Positions 9,201 to 17,885 of a stretch of 59,607 nucleotides of DNA are shown here, piece after piece. Within the stretch, counting starts at the first letter, position 1. The number at the start of each line of letters is the position of its first letter. Made by a program: the position numbers and the translations under genes. Source of the stretch: Opitutia bacterium (GTDB lineage Bacteria > Verrucomicrobiota > Verrucomicrobiia > Opitutales > Seribacteraceae); contig PBLJ01000016.1 of assembly GCA_002721705.1 (NCBI GenBank), positions 1 through 59,607 on the forward strand, written 5' to 3'. The notes under the pieces were generated by a model, which saw only the letters and a list, made by a program, of their open reading frames with translations, searched no databases and was not told the origin of the DNA.

Positions 9201-11864
9201 GGCGTCCTGTAGTTCCTTGTCGGCGATCTTCGCTTCCAAGGATGAAGCCAGTCGAAGTCGAAGGTCGTCTACCTCTGCATTTACCTTTTCCGCCTCGGTC
9301 AAGTTATGCTGCAAAACTTGAATGGTGCCAAGAGCCTCCTGCAATTGACCGGCCAATTGCTGGGTTCCCACCGTTTCGCCAGCTCCAGCTTGCTTCAAAC
9401 GCGCAATTTCAGCGTCCGCCTGGTTCAGTCTCCCTTTGAGTTCGGCAATTAATTCCGCTCCCTCACGGGTCACCTCGTGAGACTGTCCCTTGGTCAATTC
9501 AAGTTGGTCCTGAGTTTCCCTCAGCTGTTTTTCCAAGGCCAAGATGCGCGTTCCTGCGCGTCGCTCGACGTCTTCCTTGGATTTGGTAGCCAACATGGCT
9601 TCGATCTTCGCTTGTTCCAATTCGTCTCGAAGTTGCACGGTCAAAGCGTTTGCTTGATCCAAATTCGACTCCTGAACGGAATCAGTAGACCGCAGCACAT
9701 TATTCAATTCGGTCAAAGTACGACTCATGGCCTCCACCTCCCTGAGCTGCCCTTCCAATGAGGCTGATCGCGCTTTTGCCTCGGTTAATTCCGCTTCCTT
9801 CATTACAAGATCTTCGTCCTTGTCTCGGATTTCCTTGAGGGTATTTTCATGACGCCGGCGAGCAGCCTCGAGTTCGATTTGAAGATCGCGAATATGCCTG
9901 GCGGCCTCCATCCGGTTTTTCTGCATATCGTCAGTAATTGTCTGCATACGGTTCTGGGCAGCGCCTAAGTCGGAATCCATGATCTTTATGACGTCCGCCC
10001 CTTCGGTATGAGCATCCGCTGCTTGGCGCAGGGCCTTTTGCGTAACCTGCAATTCCTGTTCCAGTCCCTTAACCAAATCCGAGAATTCAAGTTCTTTTCG
10101 AGCCATGTCGACTTGGGCCAAATCAATCTCTTGACGAGATTGCTGGAGTTTGTCTTCCAAAGCAGCCACTTCCTGGGATAAGGAGCCTCTCACTTTCTCA
10201 TGCTCGGCCCTGGCGTTTTGAAGGGCTACTTTCGTGGCATTCAGATTGCGAATGAGTTCGTTGACGTACTCGGGACTGGCAGCGGCCTCACCCGGTTTCC
10301 CGGAAGTGGCCATGATATTTTCAAGGTTTGCCAACTGTTGCTCGAGCTCGTCCTTGCCCGAAAGCTCGGTTCGAAGTCTCATGATTTCGCCAAAGGCATT
10401 CTTTAACTCTGCCTTTAACTCGGCGGAACCTGAACCCTTTTCGAGATTTTGGCGCTGCAGAGCAAGCAGTTGAGATTTGGTGCGGTTTAATTCCTCTTCC
10501 AACTCGAGCATGCTGACGGCATCACGACCTTCGGTGTTGGCCAAGGCTTTCACTCGTTCCAATTCAGCCTTTGATTCCTGCAGGTTCAAGGAAAGGCTAT
10601 TGATCACGGCCGCTGACTTGACTTTTTCAGCATTGAGCGAATCACGGGCTTGGTTCAATTCGGCCTTGGCGGAATTCAATTCTTCCTCCAAGCGCGTTAC
10701 CATACGGTTCATGCCCTCAATACCTGAAACTCCCTCGTTCTTGGATTGCAAAAGAACTTGGCGCTGGCGTTCCAAATCGTTTACCAGCTTGTTGGATTCC
10801 TCGAGCTTCATCTGCATCGAAATGATCTGGCGAAACGCTTGCTTTAGTTCGCTTCTAAGTTTTTCCACGTCCTCGTTCAAGCTAGCCTGTAAGCCTTCGG
10901 AAGCATCCACTTCATTCTGCAGCTCGCGAATCTTATCTTCCGAATCAGATCTGACATTGGGGTTACGAGCAGCATCCACGTCCAATTCCCCAATTTGCGG
11001 TTGAAGACGATCTGCATTGTTTAAACCAGCCTGCAATTCAGGAACCGAGTTGATGGAATCTTCCAAATCATTTCTCAGCTCGGATGCTTCCAATTCCTTT
11101 CCTCGACCCGAAGCCTTGGCCGTCTCGCGGGCTGCAACCAACTGTTTTTCAGCTCCCTGCAAGGTAGGCTTCAATCCGTCGGCAACGGCTAATGCGTCCT
11201 TTTCGCGACGCGAAGAATCATTGAGTGAAGCAACGATCTCCTCGTGCGTGTTCTTCAAGCTTTGGCGAAGCAACGCGATGGTTGGCAATGCTTCCTCCGG
11301 AGAAGCCGCTGCAGTGGAATCGTTGAAAATCCCTTCCGAGGCGGTTAGTTCTTCCTCCAATGCATTCAATTTTGCATTAGCTGCATTTTGCTCGCGTGCC
11401 ATGTTTTGCTCACGAACCATCAACTCGGCCAAGGCTTGGTCGAATTGACTTTGCAAGGAGCCCAGCTCAGCGGCTTGTTTCGGATTATCGTCGGCCAAGG
11501 TTCTCTGGGCTAAACGAACGTCATCCTTCAATCGTTGTAAATCTTTACGCAAGCGATCCAGTTCTGCACGGGCACGACGACCGCTTTCACTTTGCGTTTG
11601 CTTGGCTCGAGCCAAAGCGCGGCGGGTGGTGGCGAAATCATCTCTCAACAAATTAACCTGCGCACTGGGCGCAGTCTCAGAGGCCGGACTGGGAGAAGCA
11701 ACTGCTCCAGGGATCTTTGGCAACTCGCCATTGGAGACGGATGGGGGAGATTCTGCGGAAGAATCATCGACAAGCTGGCTGAACGCCAAGCTTCCCAAGC
11801 CTATTAACACAGCGCTGACTCCAAGGATGAAGCGCCACGAACGGGAGGGGACTAGCTTTCTCAT
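6213..11864 (-). CDS. Giant exported coiled-coil protein
   Basis: An 1883-residue protein. Residues 1-30 form a signal peptide or membrane anchor (RFILGVSAVLIGLGSLAFS), followed by a Ser/Pro/Glu linker. From about residue 75 to about 1640 nearly all of the sequence is heptad-rich coiled coil (Leu/Ala at core positions, Glu/Gln/Lys/Arg elsewhere), with four tandem 29-residue repeats around residues 1164-1279. A Pro/Arg/Ser-rich stretch (about 1640-1725) precedes a globular C-terminal domain of about 150 residues. This ends in a beta-sandwich-like segment (LQNLPEGDYVIIGAV, then VQVTDGGSLSVNLRH) reminiscent of carboxypeptidase regulatory-like folds. A structural or tethering role in the periplasm is a reasonable inference; no function is known to me. 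The gene stands alone between a terminator hairpin and tRNA-Leu. Confidence 0.85.
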   Translation of the reverse strand: MRKLVPSRSWRFILGVSAVLIGLGSLAFSQLVDDSSAESPPSVSNGELPKIPGAVASPSPASETAPSAQVNLLRDDFATTRRALARAKQTQSESGRRARAELDRLRKDLQRLKDDVRLAQRTLADDNPKQAAELGSLQSQFDQALAELMVREQNMAREQNAANAKLNALEEELTASEGIFNDSTAAASPEEALPTIALLRQSLKNTHEEIVASLNDSSRREKDALAVADGLKPTLQGAEKQLVAARETAKASGRGKELEASELRNDLEDSINSVPELQAGLNNADRLQPQIGELDVDAARNPNVRSDSEDKIRELQNEVDASEGLQASLNEDVEKLRSELKQAFRQIISMQMKLEESNKLVNDLERQRQVLLQSKNEGVSGIEGMNRMVTRLEEELNSAKAELNQARDSLNAEKVKSAAVINSLSLNLQESKAELERVKALANTEGRDAVSMLELEEELNRTKSQLLALQRQNLEKGSGSAELKAELKNAFGEIMRLRTELSGKDELEQQLANLENIMATSGKPGEAAASPEYVNELIRNLNATKVALQNARAEHEKVRGSLSQEVAALEDKLQQSRQEIDLAQVDMARKELEFSDLVKGLEQELQVTQKALRQAADAHTEGADVIKIMDSDLGAAQNRMQTITDDMQKNRMEAARHIRDLQIELEAARRRHENTLKEIRDKDEDLVMKEAELTEAKARSASLEGQLREVEAMSRTLTELNNVLRSTDSVQESNLDQANALTVQLRDELEQAKIEAMLATKSKEDVERRAGTRILALEKQLRETQDQLELTKGQSHEVTREGAELIAELKGRLNQADAEIARLKQAGAGETVGTQQLAGQLQEALGTIQVLQHNLTEAEKVNAEVDDLRLRLASSLEAKIADKELQDADADVLRKKAKTLEMELAMARQAHTTDSVNARQLFSKFKEELEASRAKVAALESRLGQTDSSSVATIADLEEQLANSNAEKLEAERRMHELLQGKSETVAALEQQLVLTKSKIDELEQSGQVDDAAQARIVELEQQLSTTKSQLDDLQELRKADGLGDDRALALEQQLADTQKRLNELLAKAQENPTGTPSDGVIDELQKQLEETRGVVSKLQSALAERDKEVASLDAELEKVLENMLENQMAGDTGALRQELESLKAQLAEAKANAPGTSPKASDPALTALQEEIEQLKSELSQARQNQPEDQGAALAALQEEIEQLKSELSQARQNQPEDQRAALAALQEEIEQLKSELSQARQNQPEDQGAALAAMQEEIEQLKVELSRARQNPVDPGNVNEDQLIADLNDKTEEVIELQTELAAAKKQLQDIKDLEQARVAGDDQTVAELKARLQDATDAIRKLQQEASQSAVLKEDAQKLDEALEKSFKSIEALKDEIAGLEELNSKLTVANQTLRQNPQADTRLESERDELLRANLALRSDLEKYKNQLRRLQESVASPRPSSGNAANLQAQVTALQSQLEMSKTSEATAVADLDKNSLALKDSMRKIQILETTLAQAEGRIKQLEISGPSSPPAFGTPTTSSENLTTKALRDEILNLRAQLDTANARSGSQTQTESRLRDTSQKLLQAESDLARANQRVSLLEEQAKNVQARRRSDVEREKAAGQTITLLNERLKREEAKTLALQEGLGKARELISSLRGEPGGSFSRSTTEPRRSTMFEESPRRTTFRPSASTRPRPRFDEPSSRTPTTRVQPRPLPERRSSSPDDDWRNRTRSAPPDLPESFTNRTPAGRIVSRGTAQMDFQAMVQFLDKQVRPVANVEFFVMERGVGIDQIAQRARISIPRGQSAAELWVRSIHRGYNYPGVASQFRDALSKAAIDRFKTNSRGQARLQNLPEGDYVIIGAVPPPMGAVGVVWSYPVQVTDGGSLSVNLRHAKFAK
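8026..8373 (-). repeat. Four tandem 87-bp repeats inside the coiled-coil gene
   Basis: Four head-to-tail units of 87 bases at 8026-8112, 8113-8199, 8200-8286 and 8287-8373, encoding 29 residues each (core LQEEIEQLKSELSQARQN, then QPEDQ). The middle two units and most of the fourth are almost identical at DNA level, including third codon positions. The 8026-8112 unit has drifted. Twenty-nine residues is four heptads plus one, so each copy shifts the heptad register by one. The near identity points to recent duplication by slippage or unequal recombination, and copy number may vary between strains. Confidence 0.95.
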
Positions 11865-11950
11865 AACTTAATTGGGATACTGAAAAAAAGGTCTCGAGCA
11901 ACTTATTAAAAATGTACTCGCGCGCAAAGAAGGGCAAGAATTTAACGACA

Positions 11951-12035
11951 TGGTGCCCGGAGAGGGACTTGAACCCTCACACCTTGCGGCACTGGATCCT
12001 AAATCCAGCGTGTCTACCAATTCCACCATCCGGGC
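11951..12035 (-). tRNA. tRNA-Leu (anticodon UAG)
   Basis: An 85-base tRNA including an encoded CCA end. Read on the minus strand it starts GCCCGGA, which pairs with TCCGGGC before A-CCA. It has a D arm with GGTAGACACG, an anticodon stem CTGGA/TCCAG around the loop TTTAGGA (anticodon TAG), a long class II variable arm (TGCCGCAAGGTG) and a GGTTCAAGTCC T arm. The long variable arm and anticodon agree with leucine. It sits between the nuoN stop and the giant coiled-coil gene. Confidence 0.96.
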
Positions 12036-12104
12036 TGTGAACAAACCGTGATCAAGATGGTTGGCGGAACAATTCGCAAGACCAAAAAAGGACCCAACGA
12101 CCAA

Positions 12105-13643
12105 TCAAAAGCTCTGCCCAAGCGAACTTTGGTAAAAGCCCAAGAGAATTGTCGTCAGGGTAAGTAAGCCCAAGATACAAGCAAGTAAGAGGGAAGGAAA
12201 CTGTGGGGACCAAAGAACTTGAGGTTCTTTATCGCTGGAATCAAGGGAAGGTAGCGGAGGAAAGACAGTTTCGCGAATCCAGGCAAAGTAATAATAAATC
12301 GCAATCACAACCCCCATGACCATAACTGCCAGCAACCCATAAAGCTCAGCCTGAAAGGCGACGACGAAGAGGAGCAGTTTACCTATGAAACCGGCCAGTG
12401 GAGGAATACCAGCCAAAGAACCAAGGCCAACGGCTAGAGTAAAGGCTAGGAAAGGCTGTTTCTGCGCCAGTGAGGAATACAGGGAGCGAGGTTGGTCGGC
12501 GTCTTCCGTAGGAGCCAACACCCCCATCACGCCAAAAACACCATAGGATGCCAAGGAATAGCTTAGTAGATAAAAGACAATTGCCCAAAAGACGCTTTTC
12601 TCCGGAACGTCAGGATGCATGCCGATGGCAGCAATGATTCCGACCAGCAAATAACCGGCGTGGGCTACACCGGAAAAACCCATCAAACGTTTGACGTTGG
12701 TTTGAGTTAAAGCTCCTAAGTTACCAAACAATATAGTGATGATCGCAACCAAGGAAAGGAGGGGGATTAAAAACTCCCTCAAGCCGAAGAGTGGGCCAGT
12801 GACCAAGTTGAACAAGACGACAAAGCCAGCTGACTTGGAAGCAACTGCAAGATAGGCCGTGACGGCGGTAGGAGCTCCCTGGTAGACGTCGGGCACCCAC
12901 GCTTGAAACGGAGCAGCCCCTAACTTGAACGCCAAACCAGCCAAGACAAAAGCAGTCCCTGCTCGTACGGCTAGGCTATCTGAATTCGCAGCGACAAACT
13001 GCTCCAACATGGTAAAACTCAGGGGATCGGAAGGAGCGGTACCTCCTGACCATGAAGCCGCGGTTCCGTACAGCAAAGCGATGCCGAAAAGTAAAATGGC
13101 AGAACTGAGGGCGCCGAAGACGAGGTATTTGAGACCCGCTTCCAACGAATAAGGGCTCCCGCGATGGTAACTTACCAACACGTAAAAGCAAACAGCCACC
13201 GTTTCCAAGGAGACAAAAAGCATCAAGAAATGATTGCTTTGAACAAGCAACATCATGCTTGCGGCAGCCAAGGAAACGAGAGCGTGAAACTCGGCTTGAG
13301 GAAGTCGACGTTCGCGTAGACCGGGGTTGGCGAACAACGAGGTCAAAAAAGCGCACCCAAGGAAAAAGCAACGCATGACGTCGGCAGGAAAACTCTGCTG
13401 TATCATACCATTAAACGCTGATTCGCCGGCAGAATCGGGCCTGGGATCGAAGAAAAGATATCGAGCGACAAAATAGACAAGTAACCCACCCTGCAAAAGG
13501 AATGCCAGACCGCCACCGGATTCTCTGCCTTGCTTTCGGAGAGCCTCGCGACAGAGCAAAAGCAAGGCTCCGAAAGCCAAGCTTATCTCTGGAACGAGCA
13601 AGCCCCAATCGTTGGCTTCAGCGTATAACTTGAAATCGTTCAC
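12105..13643 (-). CDS. nuoN: NADH-quinone oxidoreductase subunit N
   Basis: A 512-residue polytopic membrane protein, one of the three antiporter-like proton-pumping subunits of complex I (with NuoL and NuoM). Diagnostic stretches are YFVLVSYHRGS-like text around residue 150 (written FYVLVSYHRGSPYSLEAGLK here), FKLGAAPFQAWVPDVYQGAPT at about 238-258, and KRLMGFSGVAHAGYLL at about 315. These include the conserved lysine and proline-broken helices. About 14 membrane helices are expected. It begins with GTG at 13643, 1 base after the nuoM stop, and is the last gene of the operon. tRNA-Leu follows downstream. Confidence 0.96.
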   Translation of the reverse strand: MNDFKLYAEANDWGLLVPEISLAFGALLLLCREALRKQGRESGGGLAFLLQGGLLVYFVARYLFFDPRPDSAGESAFNGMIQQSFPADVMRCFFLGCAFLTSLFANPGLRERRLPQAEFHALVSLAAASMMLLVQSNHFLMLFVSLETVAVCFYVLVSYHRGSPYSLEAGLKYLVFGALSSAILLFGIALLYGTAASWSGGTAPSDPLSFTMLEQFVAANSDSLAVRAGTAFVLAGLAFKLGAAPFQAWVPDVYQGAPTAVTAYLAVASKSAGFVVLFNLVTGPLFGLREFLIPLLSLVAIITILFGNLGALTQTNVKRLMGFSGVAHAGYLLVGIIAAIGMHPDVPEKSVFWAIVFYLLSYSLASYGVFGVMGVLAPTEDADQPRSLYSSLAQKQPFLAFTLAVGLGSLAGIPPLAGFIGKLLLFVVAFQAELYGLLAVMVMGVVIAIYYYFAWIRETVFPPLPSLDSSDKEPQVLWSPQFPSLLLACILGLLTLTTILLGFYQSSLGQSF

Positions 13644-13644
13644 T

Positions 13645-15183
13645 CTAATTCGATTCTAGATTTTTCGTGACAACCTGATCAGGGAATTTGCGTAGCACTT
13701 CTTGGTCTATGTTGTCTGATACGGAACGAGGCCAGATGCCAATCCAAAGCAAAGCGCCAAGTAGAAGAATCGCCGGAAGACGTTCGGAAGGCTCCAGATC
13801 ATGAATGGGGGTTTCTTTATCGCGTAATTGCAAGGCTTCGGAAGGCGTTCCAAAAAGAATCTTTGCAATCGCCCGCAATCCGAAAATCGTCGAAAAGAGA
13901 ATCCCCAGAAGAGCCAGGACCAAAGCGACGCTCATGTCCTCATGATTGGCCAAAGAAAGAAAAACGCCAAATTCGCCCCAAAAGTTAGCAAAACCGGGTA
14001 AGCCGATTACAGCCATTACCACAGCGACGAAGAAGCAAGCCAAGACAGGCGTCTTAGCCGCAAAACCACCCATGCGAGACATCTCGGAAGTGCCTGCCCT
14101 ATCTCGCAGATAACGCTCAAGTAAAAACCAAAGAGCGACAGACAAGCCGTGGGCTGTCATGAGCAGAACAGCAGCCGAAAGTCCCATGGTGGAGCCAACC
14201 GCAATGCCTAGAAAACAATACCCCATGTGCATGACCGAACTGTAGCCGATCAATCGCTTCAGTTCAGTTTGAGCCATAGCCACGAAACCGACCAAGACGA
14301 CGTTTCCCAATGCAAGCCAAACCAAGACGTCGAAAGCTTCCGCTTTCCCTGCCGGAAGCAAAGGCGCAGCAACCTGAATCAGCCCGTATAAACCGAATTT
14401 CTTTAGCACGCCCGCATGCAACATGGCAATGGGAGTGGGGGCAGCCTGATATCCTCTCGGGGCCCAAGTATGGAAAGGGAACAAGGAAACCAAAATGCCG
14501 AAACCAAAGAGAAGCATGGGGAAAATCCATGTTTGGAGACCCTCGCTGAGAGGCACGGTTTTCAAGTGTTCCGACAAACTTGCCAAATCGAATGATTCCA
14601 GTCCGGAAGAAACGTAAAGAGCAACCAAGCCGCTGAGGGACAACAAGGCGCCCAAGGTGAGGTAGATGGTCATTTCGATCGCAGCTCCTCGACGATCTCG
14701 CCCACCATGCAAGCCAATCAAGACAAACGTTGGTATAAGGGCGAGCTCATGAGCAAAGTAAAAGAAAAAGACGTCCACCGATGCAAAGGTTCCCATGAGG
14801 CCAGCTTGCATCATCGCAAGAAGGCCGAGACAGGCTCGAGACTGGACCATTTCAGAATGCAAAGCTTGCCAACCAGCGGCAAAACCCACGACCCCCGCCA
14901 AGGCGAAAAGGGGCAGTGAAATACCATTCAAGCCTAGCCTCAAGGCAATGCCTAGCTGCTGTAGACCTGTATTCTCCCATTCGATGACGAAACGATAACC
15001 GTTCTCCGCAATTTCAACTCCTTCAAAACGAAACAAAGTCCAAAAGGAGGCGAAAAAAGGCACGCCGAAAGCTAAATAGGCAAGCCCTCTGCGAGATCCG
15101 AGTCCAAGGAAGAAGCATCCAGAGGCTATCAAAGGCACGAAGATAGCGGCAGCGAGAATGAACTGATCTAAGCTAGCTTCCAT
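13645..15183 (-). CDS. nuoM: NADH-quinone oxidoreductase subunit M
   Basis: A 512-residue membrane subunit of complex I. Visible family features are the conserved Glu-bearing FYFAHELALIPTFVLIG helix, FPFHTWAPRGYQAAPTPIAMLHAG, the conserved Lys region LKKFGLYGLIQV, and KRLIGYSSVMHMGYCFLG. The start chosen is the ATG at 15183 (MEASLDQF), which follows the nuoL stop by one base (TGA-T-ATG). The frame is open 27 bases further upstream, but that start would overlap nuoL. It pumps protons together with NuoL and NuoN in the inner membrane. Confidence 0.96.
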   Translation of the reverse strand: MEASLDQFILAAAIFVPLIASGCFFLGLGSRRGLAYLAFGVPFFASFWTLFRFEGVEIAENGYRFVIEWENTGLQQLGIALRLGLNGISLPLFALAGVVGFAAGWQALHSEMVQSRACLGLLAMMQAGLMGTFASVDVFFFYFAHELALIPTFVLIGLHGGRDRRGAAIEMTIYLTLGALLSLSGLVALYVSSGLESFDLASLSEHLKTVPLSEGLQTWIFPMLLFGFGILVSLFPFHTWAPRGYQAAPTPIAMLHAGVLKKFGLYGLIQVAAPLLPAGKAEAFDVLVWLALGNVVLVGFVAMAQTELKRLIGYSSVMHMGYCFLGIAVGSTMGLSAAVLLMTAHGLSVALWFLLERYLRDRAGTSEMSRMGGFAAKTPVLACFFVAVVMAVIGLPGFANFWGEFGVFLSLANHEDMSVALVLALLGILFSTIFGLRAIAKILFGTPSEALQLRDKETPIHDLEPSERLPAILLLGALLWIGIWPRSVSDNIDQEVLRKFPDQVVTKNLESN

Positions 15184-15184
15184 A

Positions 15185-17020
15185 TCAAAATTCCCACCAG
15201 GCCAAGGCATAGCCTAGCAAAACAACCAAGCCCACGACGAACCACAAAGCGTAGACCCTGAGGCCTCCCCTGTGCACGGCGCTCGTGGCCAATCCTAAGA
15301 GAGCTACAATTCCAGCGGTTCCACGAACCATCAAGCCCGAGATGAACAAGAGTTCGAGAGCTTCAAAAACCTTCGCGACATGACGCAGGGGGCGACGGAT
15401 GCAAAAGTCATAGACTTCGTCGAAAAACAACTTTGATTCACACAGACGAAAAAACACAGGAGCCTTTTTCATCAGAGGATCTTCGTCCCTCGTTCTTGCA
15501 TATAAATTCCAAGATCCCCACAAACCCAATATCCAAGCCAGTGCTCCAAAGGTCATGACGAGTCGGTTGCCGGTTGATTCATGAACGTGCTCCAACTCTT
15601 GGACGAAAACCGAGCTAAGGGACTCGGGCCACAGGGAGACAAAACCTCCCAAGACCGCGAGTAGAGCCAAGGCCACCAAGGGAGCAATGATTGTTAAACC
15701 GGATTCAGAAGCCTGCCGGGCGGCTTTTGAGCGAGATTCGCCATGGAAGATCAACCAATGCAACCTGCCCATGTACAAGGCTGTTAGCAACGCTCCGACC
15801 AGAAACATGACGAAAACTGGCAAATTCTCTTCATAAGCAGCCAACAACATGGCATCTTTGCTGAAGAATCCGGAGGTGAAGGTAACACCCGAGATGGCAA
15901 GAACCCCTAAGAGGAAAGTCCATGAAGTCCAAGGCATGCGCTTTCTCAATCCACCCATGCGAAAAACGTCTTGTTCATGGTGACAACCGAGAATCACCGA
16001 TCCGGCTCCAAGGAACAGCAGCGCCTTGAAGAAGGCATGTGTCGCCAAATGAAACATAGCCAATCCGGACATGCCAATCGCCACGGTAGCGGACATGTAC
16101 CCCAACTGAGACAGCGTGGAATAGGCCAAGACTTTTTTCACGTCGCGTTGAACCAATGCGCAAAAGCCAGCATACAAGGCCATCGCTCCACCAAGCAATG
16201 CAATGAGAGAGAACACTTCTTGAACCAGTAGAAAATCGATTCGGACGAGCAAATAGATTCCAGCGGCCACCATGGTGGCTGCGTGAATAAGCGCGGAGAC
16301 TGGGGTGGGCCCCGCCATGGCGTCTGGCAGCCACACGTGCAAAGGAAACTGCGCTGATTTGGCGACAAATCCGCAAATAAGAAGAAAACCCAATCCAGCA
16401 GTTAGTAACTCCGGTTGAGCCAGAGCCGCTTGCTCCAGTTCAGCGAATTCCAAAGTATTGAAACGAACTTGCGTCAAGACAATGCCAAGCAAAAAGCCTA
16501 TGTCCCCTAAACGGTTGATGACCAAAGCCTTCTTGGATGCAGCCCTTGCTTCATCGGTATGAAAGTAATGGGCGATGAGAAGATATGAACTGAAACCCAC
16601 CAGTTCCCAAAAGACAAACAGCATAGCCAAGTTGTCGGCAACCACGATACCGAGCATCGAGAACATAAAAACGGACAAACCACCGAAAAAACGCGCCTTG
16701 CCAGGATCGTCTCGCATGTAACCCAAACTGAAAACGTGAATCCAGAATCCAACGAAAGTAACCACGAACAAGAGAAGTCTCGCATCGCCGTTCAGCAAGA
16801 AGCCGAAACTCAACTCAAAATCACCTAACTTTAACCAGGAAATTCTGGCCGCATCGATTTCGATGTTTTGGAAAAGAGCAAACAAGGCCAAGACCATGGC
16901 CACCGCAGAGGCGCCCACGGAAAGCTTGGCCGCAGTATCTGCATCCCTTCGAAAGAAGAAAAGGATTAGGGCAGCCGAGCACAAGGGTACCAAGAGAATC
17001 GCTGCAATCAAATCGCTCAT
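15185..17020 (-). CDS. nuoL: NADH-quinone oxidoreductase subunit L
   Basis: About 611 residues with many membrane helices, the distal proton-pumping subunit of complex I. Diagnostic motifs are FWELVGFSSYLLI, KSAQFPLHVWLPDAMAGPTPVSALIHAATMVAAG (positions about 220-253, read in parts) and DVKKVLAYSTLSQLGYM. The long amphipathic lateral helix and terminal anchor typical of NuoL are compatible with the C-terminal 120 residues. The ATG at 17020 (MSDLIAAI) sits 1 base after the nuoK stop. An upstream extension to 17095 would overlap nuoK and is not needed. Confidence 0.96.
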   Translation of the reverse strand: MSDLIAAILLVPLCSAALILFFFRRDADTAAKLSVGASAVAMVLALFALFQNIEIDAARISWLKLGDFELSFGFLLNGDARLLLFVVTFVGFWIHVFSLGYMRDDPGKARFFGGLSVFMFSMLGIVVADNLAMLFVFWELVGFSSYLLIAHYFHTDEARAASKKALVINRLGDIGFLLGIVLTQVRFNTLEFAELEQAALAQPELLTAGLGFLLICGFVAKSAQFPLHVWLPDAMAGPTPVSALIHAATMVAAGIYLLVRIDFLLVQEVFSLIALLGGAMALYAGFCALVQRDVKKVLAYSTLSQLGYMSATVAIGMSGLAMFHLATHAFFKALLFLGAGSVILGCHHEQDVFRMGGLRKRMPWTSWTFLLGVLAISGVTFTSGFFSKDAMLLAAYEENLPVFVMFLVGALLTALYMGRLHWLIFHGESRSKAARQASESGLTIIAPLVALALLAVLGGFVSLWPESLSSVFVQELEHVHESTGNRLVMTFGALAWILGLWGSWNLYARTRDEDPLMKKAPVFFRLCESKLFFDEVYDFCIRRPLRHVAKVFEALELLFISGLMVRGTAGIVALLGLATSAVHRGGLRVYALWFVVGLVVLLGYALAWWEF

Positions 17021-17021
17021 T

Positions 17022-17333
17022 TCAACGCCCCAACAGATTGAGATCCTGAAGGAAAATGCTCTTCCTTCGGCGATACAAAGCCACGAGGATGGCAAGGCCT
17101 ATAGCCACTTCTGCAGCAGCTACGGTGATGGCGAAAAAAGTGAGAATTACGCCATCCATGTTGCCAGAGTACCTCGCAAATGCGACCAGCGCCAAGTTGA
17201 CGGCATTGAGCATTAACTCCAGACACATGAGGATCAGCAGGACATTCCTCCTGAGAATGACGCCGAGCAAGCCGATGCAAAACAAGATCGACGCGACCAC
17301 TAGGTATTCCTCTATGCCCAATACGCCGTCCAT
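17022..17333 (-). CDS. nuoK: NADH-quinone oxidoreductase subunit K
   Basis: A 103-residue membrane protein with three helices, the usual NuoK size. Conserved features are the first helix with IGLLGVILRRNVL, the second with CLELMLNAVNLALVAF carrying the functionally important membrane glutamate, and the third with AAAEVAIGLAILVALYRR carrying the second conserved glutamate. These acidic residues are part of the central proton/charge pathway of complex I. It starts immediately after the nuoJ stop (TAG-ATG), consistent with translational coupling. Confidence 0.96.
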   Translation of the reverse strand: MDGVLGIEEYLVVASILFCIGLLGVILRRNVLLILMCLELMLNAVNLALVAFARYSGNMDGVILTFFAITVAAAEVAIGLAILVALYRRRKSIFLQDLNLLGR

Positions 17334-17882
17334 CTAGCTGCCATCCTTTCCTTCCGATGATTTCAACTTGGTACGACGACCGAGAAGGATCGCGCCTACC
17401 ATAGCCACCAACAACAAGAAGCCGGCAACTTGAATGGGCAACATGTACTTGGTAAGCAAAGCGTAACCAAAGGCCTTGGATCCAGTAACGAAGGCCAAGG
17501 GATTGCCGGGAGTGGGGACGCTTCCCACCGACGGGCGAATGGTCGAGCCTTCGCCGACCCAAGTTAACAGTATGGCCACGACCGCTCCCGTAGTGACCAA
17601 ACCCAACGCTGCGGCCATTATATTGGGGCGGCTTCTTTCCCGTAAATCGACGTCCAACATCATGATGACGAAAAGAAATAGCACCATCACGGCTCCCGCA
17701 TAGACAAGAACCTGTAAAGCAGCCAAGAAGAAGGCGTCCAAGGTCAGGAACAAAACCGCAAGGGAAACAAGCGCCAAGATCATGTAAAGAGCTGCATTGA
17801 CGGGATTGCGGCTTAAAACGACAGCCGAACCGCCAAACAGCATAAGCGTGGAAAACAAGTAGAATAGAATTTCCTCGTTCAT
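17334..17882 (-). CDS. nuoJ: NADH-quinone oxidoreductase subunit J
   Basis: A 182-residue membrane protein with five predicted helices. Typical NuoJ stretches are NPVNAALYMILALVSLAVLFL and FFLAALQVLVYAGAVMVLFLFVIMMLDV, which includes the pi-bulge helix (YAGAV) involved in coupling. The C-terminus, after the last helix, is short and charged (GRRTKLKSSEGKDGS). Its stop abuts the nuoK start, and its own ATG lies 3 bases after the nuoI stop. Confidence 0.95.
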   Translation of the reverse strand: MNEEILFYLFSTLMLFGGSAVVLSRNPVNAALYMILALVSLAVLFLTLDAFFLAALQVLVYAGAVMVLFLFVIMMLDVDLRERSRPNIMAAALGLVTTGAVVAILLTWVGEGSTIRPSVGSVPTPGNPLAFVTGSKAFGYALLTKYMLPIQVAGFLLLVAMVGAILLGRRTKLKSSEGKDGS

Positions 17883-17885
17883 CCC

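Noticed and set aside
11868-12104. A 78-codon minus-strand frame across tRNA-Leu
   Set aside because: The tRNA explains the sequence; the frame has no other support.
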